From assembly GCA_964402115.1 (NCBI GenBank), contig CAYOBW010000004.1, forward strand, positions 23,289-87,288: a DNA stretch of 64,000 nucleotides, given 5' to 3'. Under the pieces are notes generated by a model, which did no database searches, was not told the origin of the DNA, and saw nothing but the letters and a program-made list of their open reading frames with translations. Both the position numbers and the translations under genes were made by a program. Positions within the stretch are counted from its first letter, which is position 1. Every line of letters begins with the position of its first letter. Below, piece by piece: positions 8,226-16,163 of the stretch. This stretch comes from CAYOBW01 sp964402115 (GTDB lineage Bacteria > Verrucomicrobiota > Kiritimatiellia > UBA8416 > CAYOBW01).

Positions 8226-9433
8226 GCCGGGCGAACCTCGCGCGGCGCCAATCCGGTGCGCGCCCGCTGGCCGAGCCACGCGATGCAGGTCCGCAAGGCG
8301 TCGTGGTCGAATTGATGAACCTCCAGGCGCTGTCCGATGGGCGCAGGCAGGGTGACCGTCAACTGGCCGCCGAGGTGCTCTCGAAACTCCTCCAGACCCC
8401 GCAGGATATCGAGATCCCCCTCGACCGAGCGCCGCTCCAGCAGCGAGGACCAGATGGGCAGGCCCGTTTCCTCCAAGGCATCCAGCACGACGTCGCGTTC
8501 GTACGCGGGCAGACAGCCGATGTGCGCCGCATAGCAGCAGTCGAGGGCCATCCCGATGGAGACGGCCTGGCCATGGCCCAGCTCGTACCCCGAGCGCACT
8601 TCCAGGCGGTGGGCGCTCCAGTGGCCAAAGTCCAGCGGCCGCGCCGTGCCGAACTCGAACGGGTCGCCGCCGCCGGCGATGTGCTCGAGGTGCAGGACGG
8701 CCGCGCGCCGCACGGCTGCCTCCATCGGGGCCGGATCGCCTGCGCGCAGGCGCGGGGCGTGCGCGCGGAGGTACTCGAAGAACGCGCGGTCACGGATCAG
8801 CGCGACCTTGTAGGCCTCGGCGAGCCCACCGATGTAGTACTTCGGGGCCAGCGTCTTCAGGAACTCGAAGTCATTCACCACCGCGAAAGGCGGCGCAAAA
8901 GTGCCCGCGAAGTTCTTGACGCCATAAGCGTCAATACCGTTCTTGACGCCGACCCCGCTGTCCGCCTGCGCGAGCACGGTGGTGGGGACGCGCACGAGGC
9001 GCACGCCCCGGTGCACGAGAGCGGCGGCCAGGCCGATGATGTCGAGCGCGCTGCCGCCGCCGACGGCGACCACGGTGCTCTGGCGGCAGAGGTGGTGGTC
9101 GGCGATGCTCTCCATGACGCGTTCGGCCGCCTCGCGCGAATTCTTGGCGCTCTCGCCGCCCGGCACGAGCTCCGGTGGTCCCTCGTGCTGGAGGCGGTCG
9201 GCATGGCGGGCAGCGTAGCGGGCGATGCTGTCGAAAAGCCCCGGCGTCGCTGCGGCACAGCCGGCGTCGACGAACACCTGGAAACGGTGGCGGCGGTCAG
9301 GCTCGCGTCGCGAGATCGCCTCGACCAGCGCGGGGTTCTCGGGCGCGAACACGTGCCGCGTGAACTGCACGGGGTACTCGTACGCCACGGCGAAGCGCTG
9401 CGTGTAAACCGGCGTTGGCGTGTCACCGTTCAT
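8222..9433 (-). CDS. eboD: EboD-like 3-dehydroquinate synthase homologue (sugar cyclase)
   Basis: This ~403-residue protein is related to 3-dehydroquinate synthase. It has the NAD-binding VVAVGGGSALD motif and SGVGVKNGIDAYGVKN, matching the DHQS region that binds the substrate phosphate. It also has zinc-ligand-type motifs GHWSAHRLE (DHQS: GHTFGHAIE) and LGHGQAVSIGM (DHQS: LHGEAVAIGM, so Glu is replaced by Gln). LAEAYKVALIRD matches the Glu/Lys pair. The family cyclises phosphorylated sugars to carbocycles (DHQ, valiolone, inosose). These changes and the operon favour the EboD branch over the shikimate enzyme. ATG 9433 overlaps the end of eboF by 11 bases; GTG 9439 is an alternative start. 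Confidence 0.87.
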   Translation of the reverse strand: MNGDTPTPVYTQRFAVAYEYPVQFTRHVFAPENPALVEAISRREPDRRHRFQVFVDAGCAAATPGLFDSIARYAARHADRLQHEGPPELVPGGESAKNSREAAERVMESIADHHLCRQSTVVAVGGGSALDIIGLAAALVHRGVRLVRVPTTVLAQADSGVGVKNGIDAYGVKNFAGTFAPPFAVVNDFEFLKTLAPKYYIGGLAEAYKVALIRDRAFFEYLRAHAPRLRAGDPAPMEAAVRRAAVLHLEHIAGGGDPFEFGTARPLDFGHWSAHRLEVRSGYELGHGQAVSIGMALDCCYAAHIGCLPAYERDVVLDALEETGLPIWSSLLERRSVEGDLDILRGLEEFREHLGGQLTVTLPAPIGQRLEVHQFDHDALRTCIAWLGQRARTGLAPREVRPA

Positions 9434-10739
9434 GGCCACCGTTCAACCATGTCCGGAGGCTGATTGCAAGCTCGATCAGGCTGGTTGGAGCAGGGCTGCC
9501 GAGGTCGAACGAGGCCGCGACCGCTACCTCGCGACCGGGGCCGACCCGGCCATGCGAGCCGCGGATGCGGCTGTCGTCCTGGGAGACGCTGCCAGGCGGC
9601 CAGCCGAAGAAGAGCTCGCAAGGGTCGTAGCCGGGTTTCTGATGGATGTCCACATGGCCGGCGTAATCCGGCGCGCGTGCGTCCGCGGGCCAGTACCGGT
9701 AAGAGAACCAGTGGCCTTCGGCCGCTTCGAGCACTAGCTCGCCGCTGTGGGCATGGGCCAGGCCCGCGGCGGACTGGGCGTCGCGCGCGAGCACCCGACC
9801 GACCCCGGGGAGTCCGGCAAGCGCGCCGGCGGCGGCAGCCGCAGCCGCTGGATCGCGGAGGTAGACGTGGGCCAGTTCGTGGTCGCACAGCGCGAAAGCG
9901 CGGCTGGCATGGAGGTCGGCGTAACAGCGTCCGTCGACGAGGCGCGTGACGAGAAGTCCGGCGGCGGCCAGGGCGCGATTGGGGTAGACCGCGCCGCCGG
10001 GGCAGGGCGCGATGGCGTAGTCGCCGAACACGAGCAGTTCGTAATGGAGCCGGGCCGCGGCCGCAGCCAGCTGCTGGATCTGGCCGCAGACGGCGAGGAG
10101 GGCGCGGTCGGCCTGCGGGCTGGCGGGCCCGTGCCGCTGCAGGTCGTAGTCTAGGCCGGGCAGGTAGGTGAAGCAGCAGTCGGGCGCCGCGTCGGGCAGG
10201 TCCAGAAGGGCGGCCGTGGCGTCGGCAATCCACGCGGAAGACGCCACGGAAGCGAGGGGCCCCCAGTAGTGCCGCAGGCGGAACGGCCGGCCAACGGCGG
10301 CTGCGAGCCGGTCGTAGAGTCCGGCCGGCTGGCTGTAGCAGGCCTCGACCATGCCGCCGTGGTGCTTGTGAATCGGCGCGGGGGAGAGCACCACATCGGC
10401 CGCCTCGCCGAGGCTTTGCTGCCAGAAGAGGAGCCCGACCCGGCCGCCGCGCCCGCGATAGGCATCCCAGATGCGCGGGCCGTCCACGAGCGTCGCGGCC
10501 TGCTCCCAGAAGAACGGCTTGCGCAGGCGCCGCTCGAAGACCCCGTTGGCGACCATCCCGTGTGCCGCCGGCGACGCGGCGGTGCGCAGGGTGGCTTGCA
10601 CCGTGCAGGTGAGCGCCGGCAGGACCGACGCGGCAGCGCGTACGGGCAGGTCGGCGAGCGTGGCGCGGCCGTGAGCGGCAAGGAGCCCGCGCCCGAGGGC
10701 GGCAACCTGTACGACCAGTACTTTGCGTGGAGCGGTCAT
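9423..10739 (-). CDS. eboF: EboF-like alkaline phosphatase/nucleotide pyrophosphatase family protein
   Basis: This 438-residue type I phosphodiesterase/alkaline-phosphatase-fold protein has the nucleophile region LTCTVQATLRTAASPAAHGMVANG, where a Thr is the probable nucleophile. Metal-site residues appear in TYLPGLDYDLQRHG, LLVFGDYAI, CDHELAHVYL, and a late His in GHVDIHQKPGYDP. The family hydrolyses phosphodiester or pyrophosphate bonds; in Ebo clusters the substrate is unknown. There is no signal peptide, so it probably acts in the cytoplasm. The start is ATG 10739, with GAGGGA upstream and 8 bases after the eboC stop. The longer open frame that extends to 11690 is only a shadow of eboC in another frame. 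Confidence 0.84.
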   Translation of the reverse strand: MTAPRKVLVVQVAALGRGLLAAHGRATLADLPVRAAASVLPALTCTVQATLRTAASPAAHGMVANGVFERRLRKPFFWEQAATLVDGPRIWDAYRGRGGRVGLLFWQQSLGEAADVVLSPAPIHKHHGGMVEACYSQPAGLYDRLAAAVGRPFRLRHYWGPLASVASSAWIADATAALLDLPDAAPDCCFTYLPGLDYDLQRHGPASPQADRALLAVCGQIQQLAAAAARLHYELLVFGDYAIAPCPGGAVYPNRALAAAGLLVTRLVDGRCYADLHASRAFALCDHELAHVYLRDPAAAAAAAGALAGLPGVGRVLARDAQSAAGLAHAHSGELVLEAAEGHWFSYRYWPADARAPDYAGHVDIHQKPGYDPCELFFGWPPGSVSQDDSRIRGSHGRVGPGREVAVAASFDLGSPAPTSLIELAISLRTWLNGGHER

Positions 10740-10747
10740 GAATTCCC

Positions 10748-11656
10748 TCAGGTGACGTAGAAGCGGCGGGCGAGACGGCCGTGCGCGAGGCCGCAGGCCA
10801 GCAGGGCCAGGGCCGCGTACGTGCCGCGGGAGCCCGTGTGCGCTGCCAATGCGGCCTGTAGCGGCAGCAGCCCCTGGATGAGTCCGCCCACGGCGCGTTG
10901 AACGACCTCCGGCGCGACCTTGCCGCTGAGCGGGAGGATCTGCCGGGCGGTCAGAACGAGGACGACGGCAGCGGCGAGCGTGAACGTGTGCCCCGGCGGC
11001 GCGGCCAGGCGGGCGAGGGTGCCCAGGGGCGGCAGCAGGGCGAGCACCAGGCACCAGCGCAGCGGGCCCCACTGGGTGACCTCCGTCTCCCGGCGGGCGA
11101 GCAGGGAGAGGCCGGCCACGTAGACGATGAGCAGGGAGAAGCCGCCGCTGACGGCGTCGGGCGTGGCTGGCGGGGTCCAGCCGGCGGCGGTGGCGCCAAG
11201 CAGGAGGCTGAGGCCGCGGCAGAGGCCGAGCGCGAGGGGGCCGGCGGCGCGGACGTGCTTGAGCCCATCGTTGTAGACGAGGATCAGGATGGCGAGGACA
11301 TGCGCCGTCAGGGCCGTGTTCCGCCCCGCGCACCAGGCGGCGCCGATGCCCGCCAGCAGGAGCAGCACGGCGACGAAGCCCACCTCCGCGTTGCGCAGCG
11401 CCCCGCAGGGCAGCGGACGGGTGGGTCGGTCGCGTGCGTCCTCTACGCAGTCGGTAAGGTCGTTGAACGCGAGCCCGGCGGCATAGAGGCAGAGCGCAGC
11501 GGCGCCGGCGGCACACGCGGCCGGCCAGGCGGCGGTCCAGGCGCCGCCCGCCAGCAGGAACCCCGCGAGCGGATCGCCGGGGACCGTGAGCAGGTTCGGC
11601 ACGCGCAGCAGCTGCTGCCAGGCGCGCACACGGTCGGCGTAGAGATACGGGCTCAT
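10748..11656 (-). CDS. eboC: EboC-like UbiA-family prenyltransferase
   Basis: This 302-residue polytopic membrane protein is of the UbiA superfamily, with about eight hydrophobic segments. The first Asp-rich motif is clear: N65-D66-x2-D69-x3-D73, followed by RDRPTRPLP. This is the Mg-diphosphate site of prenyl transferases. A second conserved patch, VYNDGLKHV, is the form seen in EboC rather than a full DxxxD. It would attach a polyprenyl chain to a water-soluble acceptor made by the other Ebo enzymes; this is family knowledge plus inference. The ATG at 11656 shares a base with the upstream stop (TGATG). An upstream in-frame extension is not needed. Confidence 0.88.
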   Translation of the reverse strand: MSPYLYADRVRAWQQLLRVPNLLTVPGDPLAGFLLAGGAWTAAWPAACAAGAAALCLYAAGLAFNDLTDCVEDARDRPTRPLPCGALRNAEVGFVAVLLLLAGIGAAWCAGRNTALTAHVLAILILVYNDGLKHVRAAGPLALGLCRGLSLLLGATAAGWTPPATPDAVSGGFSLLIVYVAGLSLLARRETEVTQWGPLRWCLVLALLPPLGTLARLAAPPGHTFTLAAAVVLVLTARQILPLSGKVAPEVVQRAVGGLIQGLLPLQAALAAHTGSRGTYAALALLACGLAHGRLARRFYVT

Positions 11657-12492
11657 CAGCGCTGGAAGGTTCGCGGATCCACCGGCGCAAGCGCGAGGTC
11701 CGGCAGCCACTTCGGCGAGCCGCGGTAGAAAGCCATGGGGTTGTCGAAGACGATGCGCGTGACGACCTCGGGGGCGTGGCCGTCGGCGGCGAGGTGCGCC
11801 GCCACCTTGACCAGGCTGAGCGGGTCTGAGACGCCCCAGTCGGCGCTGCCGTCGACGATCATGCGTTCGCTCCCGTACTGGCGGATGATGGCCGAGACGC
11901 GCGGCGGGTCGAGCTTGGAGATGGGGTAGACCGTCATGCCGCAGTAACAGCCAGTCTCGCGCGCGGCGGCCATGGTCTCTTCGGTATTGTGGTCAATGAC
12001 GATGCGGTCGGGATTGGCCTCCATGTCGCGGAGAATGCCCGCGATACGCGCAATGCCGGCGGGCTTGTTGAGATGGGGCAGGTGGATGATGACGGGGATG
12101 TCGAGTTCGATGGCGATCGCGAGCTGCCGCACGAAGGCATGCTCCTCGTTCGCCGTGATGTTGTTGAAACCGATTTCGCCCATCGCAACGCAGCGCGGGT
12201 GCGTCAGGTAGGGAGTGAGGCCGTCGATGACCTCGTCGGCCAGTTTGAGGTCCTCGGCCTCCTTCGGATTGAGCGCAATGGCCGCGAAGTGATCCACGCC
12301 GAAACGGCGGGCGCGCACGGTCTCGAAATCGAGGATAAGCTGGAAGTAATCGAAAAAGGTCCCCGCGTAGCGCCGGTTCGTGCCCATCCAGAACGAGGGC
12401 TCGACACAGGCCCGGATCCCGGCCTGGTACATCGCCTGGTAGTCGTCGGTCGTGCGCGAGTACATGTGGATATGCGGTTCGATGATGGTCAT
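11656..12492 (-). CDS. eboB: EboB-like TatD-family metal-dependent hydrolase
   Basis: This 278-residue amidohydrolase-fold protein is the first gene of the Ebo-type operon. It opens with the metal-binding EPHIHMYSR. It continues with CVAMGEIGFNN (a Glu ligand as in TatD), IIHLPHLNK (His), IDHNTEET (His) and MIVDGSADWGVSDP (Asp). TatD relatives hydrolyse phosphodiesters or act as deoxyribonucleases, but in Ebo clusters the substrate is unknown. A strong ribosome-binding site (AAAGGAG) precedes ATG 12492. The gene begins 22 bases after the tadC stop, so transcripts from the pilus locus probably read into the Ebo genes unless a promoter lies inside tadC. Confidence 0.87.
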   Translation of the reverse strand: MTIIEPHIHMYSRTTDDYQAMYQAGIRACVEPSFWMGTNRRYAGTFFDYFQLILDFETVRARRFGVDHFAAIALNPKEAEDLKLADEVIDGLTPYLTHPRCVAMGEIGFNNITANEEHAFVRQLAIAIELDIPVIIHLPHLNKPAGIARIAGILRDMEANPDRIVIDHNTEETMAAARETGCYCGMTVYPISKLDPPRVSAIIRQYGSERMIVDGSADWGVSDPLSLVKVAAHLAADGHAPEVVTRIVFDNPMAFYRGSPKWLPDLALAPVDPRTFQR

Positions 12493-12514
12493 GCGAACGA
12501 CTCCTTTCCGCGGC

Positions 12515-13459
12515 TCAAATCCCCTGCTGAATGATCCGGTACACGATCGGGCCGAGCAGGACGAGAAAGACGGACGGGAAGATGAACAGCAGCAGCGGGA
12601 AGAGCATCTTGACCGGCGCCTCGTTGGCCAGTTTCTCGGCCCGCTCGAAGCGGCGCAGGCGCATCTGGTCGGCCTGGATGCGCAGGATCGAGCCGATGCT
12701 CACACCCAGCTCGTCCGCCTGCACGAGCGCATTGACCACGGCACGCAGGTCCGCCAGCCCCACGCGGCGGCCCAGGTCGCGCAAGGCCTCGCGCCGGGTC
12801 TTGCCAACCTGGATTTCGCGGATGACCTGGATGAGTTCCTCGCCGAGGGCGTCAACCTTGCGGCGCTCGACGTTGCGCTGGAGCGACGTCATGAAGTCCA
12901 TGCCGGCCTCGACCGCCAGCGTGAGCAGGTCCAGCATGAACGGCAGCGCCCGGCGGATCGCCGTGTGGCGGGTGTAAAGCGCGTGGCGGAGCCACAGCGA
13001 GGGGTAGAAGAACATCCAGAGCGGGCCGAAGACGAGGAGCACGGGCCGCAGCTTGGGGAGGAATTCGCCGGGGGCCACGGCAAGCGCGGCGAGGACAAAA
13101 GCGCACCAGGGCAGCAGGAAGACGAGGGGCATGAGGAACTGGATGGCGATCAGCTCGGTACCGTTGATGACGCCCTTGAAGCCGGCAGCGATGAGGTTGC
13201 TGTCGATTCGCTCGCGGCGATTCTTGAAAAAGGGCCGCCGGATGAACGGAATCAGGTTGGGGGTCCAGGGCAGCAGCAGGCGGAACACGAGCGGGATCTG
13301 GCGCTCCTGCCGCCGGCCGTCCGCCAGGGTCACGTACGTGATCTGCTGCCCGACGAGCGCCGCGTACCAGGCAAAGCCGCCCGCGCTGGCCATGACGAGC
13401 AGGCACAGGCACATCCCCGCTATGCCGAACGGAAAACCGGTTGCAGCTTCGACTGGCAT
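12515..13459 (-). CDS. tadC: TadC-like Flp pilus assembly membrane protein
   Basis: This 314-residue inner-membrane platform protein of the Tad pilus has an N-terminal membrane anchor, a middle hydrophobic pair, and a T2SSF (GspF-like) domain in the second half. The domain opens RRALPFMLDLLTLAVEAGMD and includes the ADELGVSIGSILRIQAD motif typical of TadB/TadC. It ends with a C-terminal membrane segment (LLLFIFPSVFLVLLGPIVY). TadC pairs with TadB to couple the TadA motor to the pilus. The start has a GAGGCAGG site. The gap to tadB is 6 bases. It is the last pilus gene before the Ebo-type operon. Confidence 0.9.
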   Translation of the reverse strand: MPVEAATGFPFGIAGMCLCLLVMASAGGFAWYAALVGQQITYVTLADGRRQERQIPLVFRLLLPWTPNLIPFIRRPFFKNRRERIDSNLIAAGFKGVINGTELIAIQFLMPLVFLLPWCAFVLAALAVAPGEFLPKLRPVLLVFGPLWMFFYPSLWLRHALYTRHTAIRRALPFMLDLLTLAVEAGMDFMTSLQRNVERRKVDALGEELIQVIREIQVGKTRREALRDLGRRVGLADLRAVVNALVQADELGVSIGSILRIQADQMRLRRFERAEKLANEAPVKMLFPLLLFIFPSVFLVLLGPIVYRIIQQGI

Positions 13460-13465
13460 CCTGCC

Positions 13466-14374
13466 TCACACGTCAATGTTGATGATCTTGCGAATGATAA
13501 GACCGCCACAGCCCACGAGCACGACCACCGCGCCCATGATCATGGCGCCCAGCGTCGAATGGATGAAAGGCCGCATGAGGTCGGGCTCGATGATCATCAG
13601 GGCGATGCCGATGATCAGCGGCATCGCGCCGACGATAAAGCCCTGCAGGCGCCCCTGGGCCGTGAGCGTGCGGATGCGACCCTCGATGCGCAGGCGCTCG
13701 CGGATCGTGGCGGAGATCTTCTCGAAGATCTCGGTGAGGTTGCCGCCGGTGCTCCGGGCGCTCTCGATCGCCAGCACGACGAGGCTGAGGTCCTCGCTGC
13801 CCACGCGTTCCTCGAGGTTGCGAAGGGCCTGGTTGAAGCTGACGCCGACGCGGGTCTGCTGCAGGAACACCGCGAACTCCTGCGCAATCGGGTTTTCGCC
13901 ATCCTTCACGACCGACTCGAAGGCTTGCAGAATGCTGAAGCCGGCCTTCAGCGCATTGCTCATGCCGACAAGCGTATCCACGAGCTGCAGGTTGAACTTG
14001 TGCAGGCGTCGGCCCTTGAGAAAGGCCAGCAGCCACTGGGGCGAGTGCAGCATGACGGTGCCGGCAATGACGCCGAGGATGAAGCCGACCAGCATGCCCC
14101 GCGGGGATTCCCAATCCGCCGTCAGCAGGAAGACGAGGCCGAAGGTGAGGGCTGCCGTCGCCCAGCTCAACTCGGCAATGCGCCGCGGCGGGATGAAGAG
14201 AAACACGTCCTCGAACTGCCGCGCCGTGGTCTCCGAGTAAGCGCCCGAGTAGGCCTCCGCGCCCGACATGATCGAGGTGACCACGACGTACGCCAGGCCT
14301 GCCGTGCTGACGGCGAACAGCAGGGCGATCAGGTACGGCAGCAGGGCAATCAGGATGGAGGCGATTCCGCTCAT
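13466..14374 (-). CDS. tadB: TadB-like Flp pilus assembly membrane protein
   Basis: This 302-residue protein has the layout of TadB: an N-terminal membrane helix, two central helices (AALTFGLVFLLTAD; MLVGFILGVIAG) and a T2SSF domain. The domain contains QLVDTLVGMSNALKAGFSILQAFE and SARSTGGNLTEIFEKISATIRER. Two C-terminal helices follow (FIVGAMPLIIGIALMII; LGAMIMGAVVVLVG). It sits in the inner membrane and is driven by the TadA ATPase. Its ATG overlaps the tadA stop as ATGA, so synthesis of motor and platform is coupled. Confidence 0.9.
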   Translation of the reverse strand: MSGIASILIALLPYLIALLFAVSTAGLAYVVVTSIMSGAEAYSGAYSETTARQFEDVFLFIPPRRIAELSWATAALTFGLVFLLTADWESPRGMLVGFILGVIAGTVMLHSPQWLLAFLKGRRLHKFNLQLVDTLVGMSNALKAGFSILQAFESVVKDGENPIAQEFAVFLQQTRVGVSFNQALRNLEERVGSEDLSLVVLAIESARSTGGNLTEIFEKISATIRERLRIEGRIRTLTAQGRLQGFIVGAMPLIIGIALMIIEPDLMRPFIHSTLGAMIMGAVVVLVGCGGLIIRKIINIDV

Positions 14375-16122
14375 CTGCGCTTGTCCGCCATTTGGGGATC
14401 GAACATCTCATGGTTGACGGTCAGGCCCCGGGCCTGGACCTGCTCGAGGAATGTCGGCACCGCGCCGGTCGGGCGGAAGTAGCCCTGGACCTTGCCGCCC
14501 TCGTCGATGCCGGTTTGCACGTACTCGAAGATGTCCTGCATCGTGATCTGCTCGCTCTCGAGGCCGACGATCTCCGTGACCTTGGTCACCTTGCGCGAGC
14601 CGTCGCTGAAGCGCTGCTCATGCACGATGAGGTCGATGGCGGCGGCAATCTGCTCCCGGATCGCGCGCACGGGCAAGTCCATGCCGGACATCAGCACCAT
14701 GGTCTCGAGGCGGGAGATGACGTCGCGGGGCGTATTGGCATGCACCGTCGTCAGCGACCCGTCATGGCCGGTGTTCATGGCCTGCAGCATGTCCAGCGCC
14801 TCTCCGCCGCGCACTTCGCCGACGACGATGCGGTCCGGGCGCATGCGCAGCGAATTGCGCACGAGGTCGCGAATCATGACGGCCCCGCGCCCCTCGATGT
14901 TGGGGGGGCGGGCTTCAAGCCGTACGACGTGCTCCTGGTTCAGCCGCAATTCCGCGGCGTCTTCGATCGTGACAATGCGTTCCGTATTCGGCAGGTAGCA
15001 GCTGAAGACGTTGAGCAGCGTCGTCTTTCCTGACCCCGTGCCGCCCGAGATGATGATGTTCTTGCGGAGCAGCACGCAGGTATGCACGAAGTCAGCGATG
15101 TCAGCCGTGAGCGTGTTGAAGCGAATCAAGTCGCGGTCGGTGTAGGGGCGCTTGGAGAACTTGCGGATCGTCAGGCAGGGCCCGACGAGCGAGAGGGGGT
15201 GAATGATGGCGTTCACGCGCGAACCATCCGGCAGGCGCGCGTCCACGTACGGCTGGCTTTCGTCGATGCGCCGGCCGATGGGTGCGACGATGCGCTCGAT
15301 GATGGCGAGGACGGAGTCGTTGTCCATGAAGAACTTGTCGGTCTTGATCAGACGCCCGCCGCGCTCGACGTAGACCTGGTCATGTCCGTTCACCATGATT
15401 TCGGTCACGCTTTCGTCCGCCAGGTAATCCTCGAGCGGCCCCAGTCCCAGCGCCTCCTCCTGGAGGTCTTTGATCAGCCGTTCGGGATCCACGCCGGGCG
15501 GCAGCCGGGGCGCGACGTCGCGCACGATGTCGCGGATGGTCTTGGCGGCGCGCTGGCGCAGTTCGTCCTGGCCGATCCGGGATGCCGTCAGCCGCTTGAT
15601 GTCCAGCCGCTCGACCAGCTCGCGCTGGATCTGCTGCATGATCGAGCGCTGTTGGAGCAACTCGGGTGCGAGCCGACGGTTGGGGTCGACGACGGCGGGC
15701 CCGGACAGCGGGGGGGGCGGCACGAAAGCGGGCGGGGGGGGTGGGGGGGGCGGGGCTGGCGGCGCGGCGTCGGTCACGGCCGGCGGGGGTTGGGGCGAGG
15801 TCGGCGCCGCGGCCGCCCGTGCCCGCACGACCAGCTCAAAGGGGCCAATGCCGACCCGCTGGCCGGGCATCAGCGCCACGCGCCCGTGAATCGCCACGTC
15901 GTCGATCCGGGTGCCCGCATGGGCGTCCAGGTCCTCGATCCAGCAGGTCTCCGGACGGATGGTCAGGATGGCGTGGCGGTGCTCCACGTTGGCGTGGGAG
16001 AGCCGGATCTTGCAGTCCTCATCGCTGCCCACCGAGTAGATGCCGGGATCGACGGGGAAGACCAGCGGCTCCTTGCCGGGGCGCCTGATCTCGAGCTCGA
16101 TCGTATCGTTCATGACGTCCAT
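14371..16122 (-). CDS. tadA: TadA/CpaF-type secretion ATPase with N-terminal FHA-like domain
   Basis: This 583-residue hexameric motor ATPase powers the Tad pilus. The C-terminal ~430 residues are typical CpaF/TadA: Walker A ISGGTGSGKTTLLN, VTIEDAAELRL, VVGEVRGGEALDMLQAMNTGHDG (Walker B region) and TTVHANTP (His box). Residues ~10-105 look like an FHA domain (GSDEDCKIRLSHANVEHRHA), joined by a Pro-rich linker. The positions that usually hold the phosphothreonine-binding Arg and Ser (GR .. VSR) read GS and VEH here, so phosphopeptide binding is doubtful. The start is ATG 16122, with GGAG six bases upstream. TTG 16134 or ATG 16113 are possible. Confidence 0.92.
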   Translation of the reverse strand: MDVMNDTIELEIRRPGKEPLVFPVDPGIYSVGSDEDCKIRLSHANVEHRHAILTIRPETCWIEDLDAHAGTRIDDVAIHGRVALMPGQRVGIGPFELVVRARAAAAPTSPQPPPAVTDAAPPAPPPPPPPPAFVPPPPLSGPAVVDPNRRLAPELLQQRSIMQQIQRELVERLDIKRLTASRIGQDELRQRAAKTIRDIVRDVAPRLPPGVDPERLIKDLQEEALGLGPLEDYLADESVTEIMVNGHDQVYVERGGRLIKTDKFFMDNDSVLAIIERIVAPIGRRIDESQPYVDARLPDGSRVNAIIHPLSLVGPCLTIRKFSKRPYTDRDLIRFNTLTADIADFVHTCVLLRKNIIISGGTGSGKTTLLNVFSCYLPNTERIVTIEDAAELRLNQEHVVRLEARPPNIEGRGAVMIRDLVRNSLRMRPDRIVVGEVRGGEALDMLQAMNTGHDGSLTTVHANTPRDVISRLETMVLMSGMDLPVRAIREQIAAAIDLIVHEQRFSDGSRKVTKVTEIVGLESEQITMQDIFEYVQTGIDEGGKVQGYFRPTGAVPTFLEQVQARGLTVNHEMFDPQMADKRR

Positions 16123-16163
16123 GCCTGTCTCCAATCGCAGTCAGCCGCGCGCCTGGCGCCCGG

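Noticed and set aside
8222..9433. The DHQ-synthase homologue as the shikimate-pathway aroB
   Set aside because: Metal-site and phosphate-site motifs deviate and its neighbours are Ebo-type genes; no other aro gene is present.
9423..11690. A single ~755-residue minus-strand frame covering the phosphodiesterase and the prenyltransferase region
   Set aside because: The first ~320 residues are Arg/Pro-rich and are a shadow of eboC in another frame; eboF starts at ATG 10739 with its own ribosome-binding site.
4687..12492. EboA within the cluster
   Set aside because: No open frame in or beside the cluster resembles a further Ebo component; intergenic spaces are too short for it.
12452..14482. A ~676-residue plus-strand frame across tadC and tadB
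   Set aside because: It is an antisense shadow with Asp/Glu/His-rich, unstructured composition; the minus-strand frames encode recognisable TadC and TadB.
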